Numbered from the stretch's first letter, positions 11,335 to 19,819 are shown. The stretch: 64,000 bases of DNA from Hyphomicrobiales bacterium (GCA_900473415.1 UCLR01000010.1:125732-189731); one strand, 5' to 3'. The notes: a model not told the origin generated them from the letters alone. Program-made: numbers and translations.

Positions 11335-11372
11335 AGCCTTCGCCGCCGCGCAATGGCGCGACGGCGAAGGCT
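11335..11372 (-). promoter_or_regulatory. Strong intercistronic hairpin after the binding-protein gene
   Basis: AGCCTTCGCCG and CGGCGAAGGCT are perfect 11-base arms around a 16-base loop that can itself pair (GCGC/GCGC). It lies about 10 bases after the stop of the substrate-binding protein gene. No T-run follows on the minus strand, so it looks like an mRNA-stabilising or processing hairpin, as seen between binding-protein and permease genes of other ABC operons, and not an intrinsic terminator. Confidence 0.6.
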
Positions 11373-11381
11373 CAGGATGGC

Positions 11382-12977
11382 TTACTTCGCCGCCGGCGAA
11401 GAGGCGTCGACCCAGAGGTCCTCGTAGCGCTGGAGCGCGAGCTCCGTCGCGTTCGGCTGGAGGCCGTGCAGCCAGGGCTGATAGGCCATGACCGCCTTGT
11501 TGTAGTTGAAGAACCAGACCGGCGCCTCGTCCTGCAGCATGGCATTGGCCTTCTTCAGCAACTCGAGCTGCTTGGCCGGATCGCTCTCGGCCGAAGCGTC
11601 GTCGATCAGCTTGTCATAAGCCGCGTTCTTGAAGGTGGTGTAGTTGCAGGACGAGCGCGGCGTCGAAGAATGGAAGCACTTCAGCGCCGTCAGCGTGTCC
11701 GGCCCGGAGGTGTTCGACCAGATATAGGCCTGGAAGTCCCCACCCACGACGACGCCACCCAGTGCCGAGGTCTCGACCGGCTTGACCTTCACCTTGATGC
11801 CAACCTTCGCGAGCATCGGGATCGTCGCCTCGACGATCGGGATGCCCCAGCTCTCGTTCGGCGTCGCGGTCCATTCGAACTCGAAGCCGTCCGGATAACC
11901 GGCCTCGACCAGGAGCTTCTTGGCCTTTTCCGGATCATAGGCGTAGGCCTTGGCGTCCTTGTCGAAGGCCGGCGACGACAGCGGCAGCCAGCTCGACGCG
12001 CGGAAGGCCTTGTCGCGAACCAGGCGCTTGATGATCAGTTCGCTGTCGATGGCATGGTTTATCGCCTGGCGCACCCGCTTGTCAGAGAAGGGCTTGAAGG
12101 TCGGGTTCATGCCCATGTTGCGAGTGAAGACCTCCGCAACCTCCAGGATGCCCTTCGAGAGGTTGGCGTCGGCCTTGTAGGCGACGTACTGCGTCGCGCC
12201 CAGGATCGAGACGTCGATCTCCTTGTTGCGGAACGCGACGTCGCGGGCAGCGGCTTCACCCATCGGCGAGATCACCAGCTTGTCGGCATAAGGCTTGCCG
12301 GCCTGGTAGTACTTTTCCCAGCGCTCGAAGCTCATGCGCGAGCCGGGAATATGCTCGACGAACTTGAACGGGCCGAGGCCGATCGGCTTGTTGAAGAAGT
12401 CGGGCGCCTGCGCCTCCTTGGCGGGCAGGATCGCGGTCGTCGCCTGGAACAGGAAGTAGCCGGGATCGGCCTTGTCCGTCAGCGTCATCTCGAGGGTGAA
12501 ATCGTCGACCTTCTTGAGACCGGAGATTTCCTTCGCCTGGCCCTTCTGGACGTCCGTGGCGCCGACGATGCGGGCGATGTAGCGGGCACCCGGATAGTTC
12601 TTCGCGCCGTCCATCAGGCGCGTATAGGTCCAGATGATGTCGTCGGCCGTCATCTTGCGGCCGTTATGGAAGAGCGCATCGTCGCGCAGCTTGAAGGTGT
12701 AGGTCTTGCCATCGGTAGAGACCGAGACGCTCTTGGCGAGATCGAGCGCCGGCTTGCCGTTCTTCGCATCCCACTTGTAGAGCATGCTGTGCAGTGCGTA
12801 GCCGTAGATCTCGTCCTGGATCTGGTTCGAGACGTGGCTGTCATTGCTGACGAAGGACGCTCCGTAAGGCGCGGTGAAACGGATGGTCCCGCCGCGGCGC
12901 GGCTCCTGCGCCTGAGCGGCGAAGGCCACCAGCGTCAGCGCGGTGGCAAAGGCAAACTTCTTCAAAGACACGATCAC
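11382..12977 (-). CDS. Peptide-type ABC transporter substrate-binding protein (SBP family 5)
   Basis: 531 residues with a signal peptide (MIVSLKKFAFATALTLVAFA, cleavage after AQA near residue 23). The rest is a mature periplasmic binding protein of the DppA/OppA family, opening with RRGGTIRFTAPYG. Family 5 landmarks include VSTDGKTYTFKLRDDALFHNG and ADDIIWTYTRLMDG. It delivers peptides or peptide-like molecules to the two permeases encoded downstream. The neighbours (amidohydrolase, M81 peptidase, aspartoacylase-like hydrolase) suggest a modified or N-acylated peptide ligand. That is inference from context. Confidence 0.93.
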   Translation of the reverse strand: MIVSLKKFAFATALTLVAFAAQAQEPRRGGTIRFTAPYGASFVSNDSHVSNQIQDEIYGYALHSMLYKWDAKNGKPALDLAKSVSVSTDGKTYTFKLRDDALFHNGRKMTADDIIWTYTRLMDGAKNYPGARYIARIVGATDVQKGQAKEISGLKKVDDFTLEMTLTDKADPGYFLFQATTAILPAKEAQAPDFFNKPIGLGPFKFVEHIPGSRMSFERWEKYYQAGKPYADKLVISPMGEAAARDVAFRNKEIDVSILGATQYVAYKADANLSKGILEVAEVFTRNMGMNPTFKPFSDKRVRQAINHAIDSELIIKRLVRDKAFRASSWLPLSSPAFDKDAKAYAYDPEKAKKLLVEAGYPDGFEFEWTATPNESWGIPIVEATIPMLAKVGIKVKVKPVETSALGGVVVGGDFQAYIWSNTSGPDTLTALKCFHSSTPRSSCNYTTFKNAAYDKLIDDASAESDPAKQLELLKKANAMLQDEAPVWFFNYNKAVMAYQPWLHGLQPNATELALQRYEDLWVDASSPAAK

Positions 12978-13077
12978 TCCTCCGTCTTGCAGTCATCCCG
13001 GCTGATCCGGGTTCATTTATTCCCAATTGGAACCATAACGGCTTTGCCGCTCTTGTCTTCCCCTCTTGCTCAAATTT

Positions 13078-13111
13078 CCGGCGCCCTACCCCGGGGTTAG
13101 AGGAGCGCCGG
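13078..13111 (-). repeat. Small inverted repeat after the amidohydrolase gene
   Basis: CCGGCGC (13078-13084) and GCGCCGG (13105-13111) can form a 7-base stem in the transcript just after the amidohydrolase stop codon. No T-run follows, so it may only be a processing hairpin. The rest of the 135-base gap before the binding-protein gene shows nothing else clear. Confidence 0.35.
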
Positions 13112-13112
13112 A

Positions 13113-14735
13113 TCAGACCTCCCGCTCATAGACGACTTCGCCGCCGAGGATGGTGAGATCGCAGCGCGTATCCTTGAGGATATCGGCTGGGTCGGCAGTC
13201 AGCAGGTCACGCGAGAAGACCGCGACATCGGCCAGGAAGCCGGGCACGAGGCGGCCCTTCACGTTCTCCTGCTTCTGCGAGAAGGCACCGAATTCGGTGT
13301 AAGCCTGCAGCGCCTCCTCGATCGAGACGCGCTGGCCGGCATCCATCAGCGTGCCCTTCCAGGTCTTGCGCGTCAGCATGTTGTGGAAGTTCGGGAAGGG
13401 ATCGGGGCTGCAGACCGGCGCATCGCTGCCCGTTGCGGGCTTCAGCCCGAGGTCGAACCAGGTCCGGAAGGGATAGCTCGACAGCGCGCGCTCCGGCCCG
13501 AGCACCTTGATGTAGGCATCGCCGAAATCATGGATGAAGACCTGCTGCGGGCAGGGATAGATGCCGGCCTTGACCATGCGCTCATGCTGGGCCGGGGTCG
13601 AGAAGCCACAATGCTCGATGCGGTGGCGCCGGTCCGGATCGGGATGGGCCGCGAGCGCCTTCTCGTAAGCCGTGATGAGCTGTTCGATGGCGGCGTCGCC
13701 GATGGCGTGACAGGCGAGCTGATAGCCCTTCTCATGCGCGTCGAGCACCATGCGCTCAAGCTCGGCGTCCGACCACATCCAGACGCCCTTGGTGTCGTCG
13801 TCGCCGAGATACGACTCTGTCATCCAGGCGGTGCGGCCGCCAGCCGAGCCGTCGAGGAAGAGCTTGACCGCGCCGATCATCAGCATGTCGTCGCCGGTGC
13901 CGGAGATCAGCCCGGCCTCGTAGCATTGCGGCACGATGGAGCGGCCCTCGTCGCCGAGCAGAGTCAGCCAGGTGCGGACCGGCAGGCGCCCGTCCCGCTT
14001 GGCGCGGTGATAAGCGCCGATCTCGCGGAAGCCACCCTTCTGGCCGACGGCGGCGTCCATGCAGCTGGTGATGCCGAGCGAGAGCAGGTAGCGCCCGCCG
14101 CGCTCGATGCCGGCGACGAGATCTTCCTCCGTCGGGGCGGGGATCGCCGCCTGGACAGGCGCGCGGGCGTTCTCGGCGAGCAGGCCGGTCAGGCGACCGT
14201 TCTGCTGCTCGATCAGCCCGCCCTGCGGCGTCGGCGAGTTCTCGTCGATGCCGCCAAGCCGGAGCGCCTCGGAATTGCAGATCGCGACATGGCCGCAGGT
14301 GCGCACCAGCATGACCGGGTTGTTCGGCGCCGCCCGGTCGAGCTCCTCGCGATAGGGATGACGACCGGTGTCGAGCTTGGTCTGGTCATAGCCGCGCGAG
14401 AGGATCCACTCGCCGGGCTTTGACTTGGCGGCGCGCGCCGCGATGGCGCCGAGCAGCGCTTCCAGCGTCGGAGCGGCTTCCGGCTTGGAATCGACCCAGC
14501 CCATGGTCATGCCGAGCGAGACGAGGTGCAGGTGGGAATCGTTGAGGCCCGGCGTCGCCAGCCGGCCCTTCAGGTCGATGACGCGGGTCTTCGGCCCGAT
14601 GAGCGGGGCGATTTCGGCATCGCTGCCAGCTGCGAGCACCTTGTCGCGAAAGATCGCCAGCGCCTCGACGACGCCGTCCTCGCGCCCACACCAGATCGGC
14701 CCGTTGCGCAGCACGATATCGGCCTGAACCGCCAT
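13113..14735 (-). CDS. Amidohydrolase family protein (YtcJ-like, amidohydro_3)
   Basis: A 540-residue metal-dependent amidohydrolase. The N-terminal beta-sandwich begins near residue 5. The first metal motif is NDSHLHL (His-x-His near residue 67), a second block has ACHAIGDAAIEQ, then RIEHCGF, and a late GSDAPV gives the catalytic Asp. A C-terminal beta segment holds VKGRLVPGFLADVAVFSRD, the usual end of this group. It hydrolyses C-N bonds; substrates of this subfamily are mostly unknown. It lies between the M81 peptidase (47-base gap) and the peptide-binding protein gene, so it likely acts on the same imported compound. Confidence 0.9.
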   Translation of the reverse strand: MAVQADIVLRNGPIWCGREDGVVEALAIFRDKVLAAGSDAEIAPLIGPKTRVIDLKGRLATPGLNDSHLHLVSLGMTMGWVDSKPEAAPTLEALLGAIAARAAKSKPGEWILSRGYDQTKLDTGRHPYREELDRAAPNNPVMLVRTCGHVAICNSEALRLGGIDENSPTPQGGLIEQQNGRLTGLLAENARAPVQAAIPAPTEEDLVAGIERGGRYLLSLGITSCMDAAVGQKGGFREIGAYHRAKRDGRLPVRTWLTLLGDEGRSIVPQCYEAGLISGTGDDMLMIGAVKLFLDGSAGGRTAWMTESYLGDDDTKGVWMWSDAELERMVLDAHEKGYQLACHAIGDAAIEQLITAYEKALAAHPDPDRRHRIEHCGFSTPAQHERMVKAGIYPCPQQVFIHDFGDAYIKVLGPERALSSYPFRTWFDLGLKPATGSDAPVCSPDPFPNFHNMLTRKTWKGTLMDAGQRVSIEEALQAYTEFGAFSQKQENVKGRLVPGFLADVAVFSRDLLTADPADILKDTRCDLTILGGEVVYEREV

Positions 14736-14782
14736 GATTTCCTCCTATGTCCCTGTCGTCGCCGGCTCTTTGAGGCCAGCGC

Positions 14783-16267
14783 TCAGATGTCGTCGAGCGG
14801 GAAGATCGGGCGGCGCACCTTCTTGTACGGCCGCTCCTTGAAATTGCGCGTCGAGAGCGCGCCGGTGTCGACTTCCAGCACCTCGCGGGCAATCGGCTGG
14901 AAGGCAGCGCGGAAATGCTGCATCGACTTCACGATCACCGTCGATTTCCGCGTCGGATCGACGCCGAGCGAAGTGAACTGGGCAAGGTCGGTCGCCTGAC
15001 CGTTATGGGTGATGACGATGATCTCGACGTCGTCGACGCGGAGCAACGCCGAGAGTCCGTAGTTGCGCCAGACGCCGCCGGCCATCGGGCCGTAGCACAT
15101 GAAGTATCCGTCGGTGATCGCGACGACATGGGCGTCGAGATCGAGCGGCCCGCCGCCCATGCTGGGATCGACCTTGCCGCCGAGCTTAAGCTTGACGCGG
15201 TTGCCGACACCCGCCGCCTGGGCCGCAAGCACGGCTTCAGCGTCGCAGATGGCATGGAAGCCGACGTTCTTCAGCTTGGCGGCGAGGACGGCGCGCAGCA
15301 AATTCGTGGCGTCGCCATAGGCGCCGGAGCCCGGATTGTCGGAATAGTCCGAGATCACCAGCGGCTTGTAGCAGGGCTTGCCGGTATCGGCCTCGCCGGC
15401 CTTGGCGCTGGCGATGGCCTCCGCCAGCGGCGTGAAATGGATGGAGGAGAAGCGGCGCTGTTCCCAGGCGTAGTCCATCAGCTCCTCGGCGATGGCCTGC
15501 GCCTTGCTGCGATCATCGGCCGTGACCGCAATCGAGGGGCCGATATCGTGGACGTCGGCCGAGGAGAAGCCGGCCTGGACACTGACGACGAGCGCGTCGC
15601 CGGAAGCTTCAAGCGTATCGCCCCGGCGCAGCAGTTCCAGGAAGGGCGGTGAGGTCGTGCGGCCGCCATCGAGGGCATAGAGGATCGGGCGGCGGGCGAT
15701 CGCGACCTTCGGCTTGATCTCACCCTTCATCGCGCGCTCGAGCAGTTCCGCCGCCTGCCAGGTCCGCTCGTACTGGTCGATATGCGGATAGGTCCGATAG
15801 GAGATCAGCGCATTGGCGTTGTCGGCCATGAGCTGCGTGACCGTGGCGTGGAGGTCGAGAACAGCGACGACGGGCACGTCCGGGCCGATGCGCTTGCGCA
15901 GCCGCGCCAGCAACTCACCTTCGCCGTCATCGGAGCTTTCCGTCGCCATCGCGCCGTGCAGGTGCAGCAGCACGCCGTCGAGGCTATCAGCCGCGCTGAC
16001 GATCAGGCCTGCGAAGACGTCGAAGGCGGCATCGGTCACACGCCCCGACGGATTGGCGCCGGTCACCAGCGGGTGAACCAGGCTCCAGCCGAACTTGTCG
16101 GCGGCCTCGAAGGCAGCGCCCATCGAGGTGCGGGTACCGCGGAAGGCTTCCGGAATTTCGTTGCCCAGATAGGCGCCATGCGCCCGGAAGGTGGCCTCGT
16201 CGGTGAGCTGAACACTGAACGTGTTCGTCTCATGCATGAACTCGGCAATCAGTACGCGCCGCGTCAT
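14783..16267 (-). CDS. M81 family metallopeptidase (MlrC-like)
   Basis: 494 residues, the family length. MTRRVLIAEFMHETNTFS at the N-terminus, the following LHLHGAMATES and LDLHATVT blocks, and the C-terminal domain are typical of M81/MlrC proteins. These are named for the last step of microcystin breakdown but are widespread in Rhizobiales, next to peptide transporters. Likely metal ligands are in the H-E-x-N and D-L-H-A motifs. I chose the ATG at 16267 because MTRRVLIAEF is the conserved start and GAGGGAGAG precedes it. An in-frame extension to 16585 runs through the divergent promoter region. It is the first gene of the peptide cluster. Confidence 0.9.
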   Translation of the reverse strand: MTRRVLIAEFMHETNTFSVQLTDEATFRAHGAYLGNEIPEAFRGTRTSMGAAFEAADKFGWSLVHPLVTGANPSGRVTDAAFDVFAGLIVSAADSLDGVLLHLHGAMATESSDDGEGELLARLRKRIGPDVPVVAVLDLHATVTQLMADNANALISYRTYPHIDQYERTWQAAELLERAMKGEIKPKVAIARRPILYALDGGRTTSPPFLELLRRGDTLEASGDALVVSVQAGFSSADVHDIGPSIAVTADDRSKAQAIAEELMDYAWEQRRFSSIHFTPLAEAIASAKAGEADTGKPCYKPLVISDYSDNPGSGAYGDATNLLRAVLAAKLKNVGFHAICDAEAVLAAQAAGVGNRVKLKLGGKVDPSMGGGPLDLDAHVVAITDGYFMCYGPMAGGVWRNYGLSALLRVDDVEIIVITHNGQATDLAQFTSLGVDPTRKSTVIVKSMQHFRAAFQPIAREVLEVDTGALSTRNFKERPYKKVRRPIFPLDDI

Positions 16268-16455
16268 TCTCTCCCTCGATCCCTGTTCAAATTTTTTGAC
16301 AGTCTTGGCTTTCCCCCGCGCGATTGCCACTGATTTTCGCGCATACGATGCCGCAGGGCCAAGTCCTTGCCGAGCGGTGGTGAATATGCTCGACTTGGCG
16401 GAACTATCCGGACCATGGCGCATTCTCCCCAGCGGAGATTTTTTGAGAGCCCGCC

Positions 16456-17478
16456 ATGCCGGCCCCAGCCAAAGCCAGCCAGCCCCCCGCTGCGACGCGA
16501 TTGCGGCGCGTTTCGTCGGAAGAGTTGACGATCCGGCGCGTCCGTCATGGCCGCTTCTTCGGCTATCGCGATGCGGATGGCGCAAGGGTCACCGACGAAG
16601 CGACGCTGGAGCGCATCCGGTCGCTCGCCATCCCACCGGCCTATCAGGATGTCCGCATCGCCGCCGATCCGCGCGCGCATCTGCAGGCCATCGGGCATGA
16701 CGAGGCCGGACGCATCCAGCATCGCTACCATCCGGACTGGGAAAAGGTGCGCGAGCGACACAAGCTGAAGCGCCTCACCCGGCTGATCGCGGTGCTGCCG
16801 AAGCTCCGCGCCCGGATCGCGGCCGATGTTAAGGCGCGCAGCCTCTCGCGAGAGAAGGCGCTGGCCGCAGCCGCCGCGATCATCGACCGCTGCCACCTGC
16901 GTGTCGGCAACGAGGCCTATGCCAAGGAGAACGGCAGCCACGGCGCCTCTACCCTGCTGAAGCGGCACGCCTCGCTCGGCGAGACCCATATCGAGCTGCA
17001 CTTTCGCGGCAAGAGCGGCAAGGATATCGCCTGCGCGCTGGACGACCCGCCCCTGGCGCGAGCGCTCCGCCGGATCGCGACGCTGCCGGGGCGACGCCTG
17101 CTACAATATCGCCGCGACGACGGCAGCGTCGCCCCCGTCCACGCTGCCGAGATCAATGCCTATCTCAAGCACGCCTGCGGATTGCCCGTGAGCAGCAAGG
17201 ATTTGCGCATGCTCGCCGCCAATGCCGCGGCGGCGGAGTTACTCCTGGCCGGCGAGGACGTGACCAGCGAAACCGGGCGGAAGCGCCAGCTCGCCGACAT
17301 CATGCGCGCCATCGCCGAGCGGTTGGTCAACACGCCGGCCGTCGTACGCAAGAGCTATGTCCACGCGATCGTCGTCGACGCCTATGCCAGCGGCCGCTTG
17401 CAGCGTAGCTACGCCAAGGCGCGCGCCCGGCCGGGCTGCTCCCGCATCGAGCGGGCGCTCGGGCTGCTCGCCGCCTGA
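16456..17478 (+). CDS. DNA topoisomerase IB (poxvirus-like)
   Basis: A 340-residue type IB topoisomerase that relaxes supercoils through a 3'-phosphotyrosine link. The N-terminal DNA-binding part contains RRVRHGRFFGYRDADGARV and IPPAYQDVRIAADPRAHLQA. The catalytic part has CHLRVGNEAYAKENGSHG (Arg), the Lys of FRGKSGK, the Arg of SSKDLRMLAAN and the nucleophile Tyr in VVRKSYVHAIVVDAY. All catalytic positions look intact. The usual KDFRTW is KDLRML here, a mild change. It is followed by four small genes in the same direction, a cluster treated separately. Confidence 0.92.
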   Translation: MPAPAKASQPPAATRLRRVSSEELTIRRVRHGRFFGYRDADGARVTDEATLERIRSLAIPPAYQDVRIAADPRAHLQAIGHDEAGRIQHRYHPDWEKVRERHKLKRLTRLIAVLPKLRARIAADVKARSLSREKALAAAAAIIDRCHLRVGNEAYAKENGSHGASTLLKRHASLGETHIELHFRGKSGKDIACALDDPPLARALRRIATLPGRRLLQYRRDDGSVAPVHAAEINAYLKHACGLPVSSKDLRMLAANAAAAELLLAGEDVTSETGRKRQLADIMRAIAERLVNTPAVVRKSYVHAIVVDAYASGRLQRSYAKARARPGCSRIERALGLLAA

Positions 17479-17537
17479 TGCGGAACAATGGGAAGGTTCG
17501 CGGCTTGGTCTGGAAGGACCTTGCGGAGGGAACCGAG

Positions 17538-17756
17538 ATGGCCCAGCCGGACCGGAGACGCGAGAACCCGGCGCTGCTCGAAGACGAGCGCAGAAGGCCG
17601 AACGCGGCTGAGACCGGGATCGGCGCCGATCCTTCGGATGCGCGTCCCAGCGGCGACCGCAGCAACGTCAACGATGCAGGCAGCGACGCGACCGATACCC
17701 CGGACGGTCCGACGCAGACGGAAGAGACGGTTCGGCAGCCGGCCGAGCCGATCTGA
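17538..17756 (+). CDS. Small acidic hydrophilic protein
   Basis: 72 residues beginning MAQPDRRRENPALLEDERRR. The composition is charged and Asp/Thr/Pro/Glu-rich, with no membrane segment or cysteine, so probably disordered. The ATG at 17538 has GGAGGGA about seven bases upstream. A longer reading starting at 17478 overlaps the topoisomerase stop but lacks a good site. I do not recognise a family. Its position directly after topoisomerase IB suggests co-transcription. Confidence 0.55.
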   Translation: MAQPDRRRENPALLEDERRRPNAAETGIGADPSDARPSGDRSNVNDAGSDATDTPDGPTQTEETVRQPAEPI

Positions 17757-17793
17757 TAGCGGCTCGCTGCCGCCGAAATCCGAGGAGGACGAC

Positions 17794-18003
17794 ATGCTCA
17801 ACCGTGTTGGGCCGAAGGCAACAGACAGTTCGCAGCGGCCAGACCAGTTCGCGGATGCCGAGAAGCGGCCCGGCCCCTCTCCCGCCTCGGCTCATCCCAC
17901 AGGCCCGGCCCCGCCCTTCGAATACGGCCCGGAGCCGGTACAGGGGGACATCGCGGCGGCACCGAAACCAAGGCCGCCGCAAGACCCGGCCCGCAGGAGT
18001 TGA
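17794..18003 (+). CDS. Small Pro-rich hydrophilic protein
   Basis: 69 residues beginning MLNRVGPKATDSSQRPDQFA and rich in Pro, Ala, Ser and Gly, with the ending PPQDPARRS. No membrane helix, cysteine or known motif is visible. The ribosome site is strong: GAGGAGG five bases before the ATG at 17794. It is 37 bases after the previous small gene. The function is unknown; the ribosome site and spacing are the main support that it is real. Confidence 0.5.
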   Translation: MLNRVGPKATDSSQRPDQFADAEKRPGPSPASAHPTGPAPPFEYGPEPVQGDIAAAPKPRPPQDPARRS

Positions 18004-18009
18004 TGCGGC

Positions 18010-18159
18010 GTGCCCGGTGACTGGAGCTTTGTCGTCTGGATCGTGGTGATCGCGATTCCCTTCGGAATCATCCTCGGATCCCGTTGGGCCCGGTCGCGGT
18101 TACCGGGCGCTGCCAGGCTGGATTCTCCCGGCGCGGACGACCCGCGCGATCCGGCCTAG
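18010..18159 (+). CDS. Very small membrane protein
   Basis: A GTG-started frame of 49 residues. After MPGDWSF comes a hydrophobic stretch of about 18 residues (VVWIVVIAIPFGIILG), then SRWARSR and an acidic tail ending DDPRDPA. One membrane helix with the positive side following it is a typical small inner-membrane protein design. AGGAG lies 10 bases upstream of the GTG and overlaps the end of the preceding gene. It is too short for routine gene callers, so its reality rests on the helix and the ribosome site. Confidence 0.45.
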   Translation: MPGDWSFVVWIVVIAIPFGIILGSRWARSRLPGAARLDSPGADDPRDPA

Positions 18160-18286
18160 AAAAGACCGGAAAATATCACTTAACGCACTTATATCGTTGG
18201 CTAATTTATTTTTTTCGGATCGCCCGGGAACCCCCCGCATCCCTTCGGCGTTTCTTGGCCGCTGAAGCCTCGCGGCGGAGAAGACT

Positions 18287-18493
18287 ATGGACGAAGAGCG
18301 AATCAAGAGGATCGCCCGGGCGATGTGCCGGGCAGCGCGGCTTGACCCCGACAAGCCCGCCGGAAACAAGGGCCCCTATACGATGTCGATGCGTGAGCCC
18401 GGTTACGATCGCCCGCAGCCGGCCTGGATGCTGTTCAAGCAGGAGGCGACGCAATTCGCTGCCCGCCACCGCGACGTTGCCGCTCAGCTCTGA
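18287..18493 (+). CDS. Small hypothetical protein
   Basis: 68 residues, MDEERIKRIARAMCRAARLD at the start and a conserved-looking middle with PGYDRPQPAWMLFKQEA. It is basic and helical at the N-terminus and soluble, with one cysteine. Small proteins of this look occur in Rhizobiales without assigned function. The 127 bases upstream are AT-richer than the surroundings (for example around 18180-18215) and probably carry its promoter. A clear intrinsic terminator follows at 18560-18600. Confidence 0.6.
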   Translation: MDEERIKRIARAMCRAARLDPDKPAGNKGPYTMSMREPGYDRPQPAWMLFKQEATQFAARHRDVAAQL

Positions 18494-18559
18494 GCGGAAC
18501 TGATCCGATTTAGGCGAAATCGCCAAAGCGGCCACCGCCTGCATGCGGCAGTGGCCATG

Positions 18560-18600
18560 AAAAGGCTCGGCGCTCCGTCAGGAGGCCGAGCCTTTCTATT
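18560..18600 (+). terminator. Rho-independent terminator
   Basis: AAAGGCTCGGC and GCCGAGCCTTT form a perfect 11-base stem with a 13-base loop, followed by a short T-rich run (TTTCTATTT). It ends the topoisomerase IB/small-protein region, about 70 bases after the last small gene. Confidence 0.85.
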
Positions 18601-18606
18601 TGGCTT

Positions 18607-18764
18607 TAGAGCCTGCTGATTTTCTGCAGAACCACGACGTCATCCCGGGCTTGCCCCGGGATCCATCGTAGGGCGCCGCGCTCTACGATGGATCCCGGAT
18701 CGGCGCGGCTAAAGCCGCTTGTCCGGGATGACGCGGTGGTTCCGTGCGAAGTCAGCAGGCTCTA
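18607..18764. repeat. Palindromic repeat, copy 2 (family A), with extended outer arms
   Basis: The core 18638-18733 matches the other two copies (CGTCATCCCGGG to CCGGGATGACG, inner GGATCCATCGTAG / CTACGATGGATCC). Here the pairing extends outward to perfect 13-base terminal arms TAGAGCCTGCTGA (18607-18619) and its complement (18752-18764), so the whole unit is a 158-base hairpin resembling a miniature inverted-repeat element. Its right end includes the stop codon of hemC (18762-18764). Confidence 0.8.
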
Positions 18765-19712
18765 GCGCTTGGCGGACACGGCCTTGAAGCGCGGATAATG
18801 CCCGCGATAGCTGCTTTCGAGGATAGCGCCGCCGCCCTTTGCCGTCAGCGCCTCGGCAACGCTGAGGCCGAGTTCCTCGGCACGCTCCGGCGCCTCGCTT
18901 CCCTCCGCGACGACCCGCTCCGCCCCCTCGACCGAGGTGACCTGTGCCTGCAGGACGAGGAGCCCGCTTCGCCACGTCGCGCTCGCGCCGACCGGCAGGC
19001 TGCAGCCGGCTCCCAGCGCATGCATCATCGCGCGCTCGGCCTCGACCTCGGCCCGGGCCTTCGGGCATTGGATCGCCTGCAGGACCGTGATGACGGCGGC
19101 ATCCTCGGCCCGCGCCTCCAGCCCGAGCGCGCCCTGCCCGACCGCATAGGGGAACTGGGCCGGATCGAGAATCTCGGCCGAGGCCTCAGCGAGATCGAGC
19201 CGCCGAAGCCCGGCCTGCGCCAGGATGACGGCATCGAGCGCGCCCTCCCCGTCGATGCGGGCGAGCCGCGGGCCGACATTGCCGCGAATGGGAACGACCT
19301 CGACATCCGGGCGCAGGTTCAGGATTTGGGCCCGGCGGCGCAGGGAGGCGGTGCCGACCCTTGCGCCCTGCCGGAGCGTGGCCAGCGTCGCGCCGCAGAG
19401 CGCGTCGCGCGGATCCTCCCGTTCCGGGACGGAGGCGAGGACGAGCCCCTCATGCAGGATGGTCGGCAGATCCTTCAGCGAATGGACGACGAAATCGACC
19501 TCGCGAGAGACGAGCTGCCGCTCATGCTCCACGGCAAAGACGCCCACCATGCCGAACTCGTGGAACTCGGAGACGCGGTCCTTGTCGGCGATGGTGACGA
19601 TCGGGCAGAGGGTGAATTCCGCTTCGGGGAACTTCGCCTGGATCAGGCTCATCACGTGGCGGGTCTGGGCCATCGCCAGCGGGCTGCGGCGCGTGCCGAT
19701 CCTCAAATGCAT
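18762..19712 (-). CDS. hemC: Hydroxymethylbilane synthase (porphobilinogen deaminase)
   Basis: 316 residues. It joins four porphobilinogens into hydroxymethylbilane in haem and cobalamin synthesis in the cytoplasm. MHLRIGTRRSPLAMAQ is the conserved start, and VHSLKDLPT carries the active-site Asp region. GTASLRRRAQ and PIRGNVGPRLARID line the substrate pocket. The dipyrromethane-cofactor Cys is in LGAGCSLPVG. I use the ATG at 19712; an upstream in-frame extension to 19796 lacks similarity to the family. The gene stands alone (no hemD), and its stop codon lies inside the terminal arm of a palindromic element. Confidence 0.95.
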   Translation of the reverse strand: MHLRIGTRRSPLAMAQTRHVMSLIQAKFPEAEFTLCPIVTIADKDRVSEFHEFGMVGVFAVEHERQLVSREVDFVVHSLKDLPTILHEGLVLASVPEREDPRDALCGATLATLRQGARVGTASLRRRAQILNLRPDVEVVPIRGNVGPRLARIDGEGALDAVILAQAGLRRLDLAEASAEILDPAQFPYAVGQGALGLEARAEDAAVITVLQAIQCPKARAEVEAERAMMHALGAGCSLPVGASATWRSGLLVLQAQVTSVEGAERVVAEGSEAPERAEELGLSVAEALTAKGGGAILESSYRGHYPRFKAVSAKR

Positions 19713-19819
19713 CAATCGAACTTTCAGATCCTGTCCGGCCTTGCCGGCTGTTGCGCGGTCTATATCAGGGGCGAAGCGCCGGCGGATGCGACACAACCTC
19801 GCGCCTCCGCCCTCCCCAC

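Noticed and set aside
16268..16585. N-terminal extension of the M81 peptidase
   Set aside because: It crosses the divergent promoter and the start of topoisomerase IB and lacks similarity to the family.
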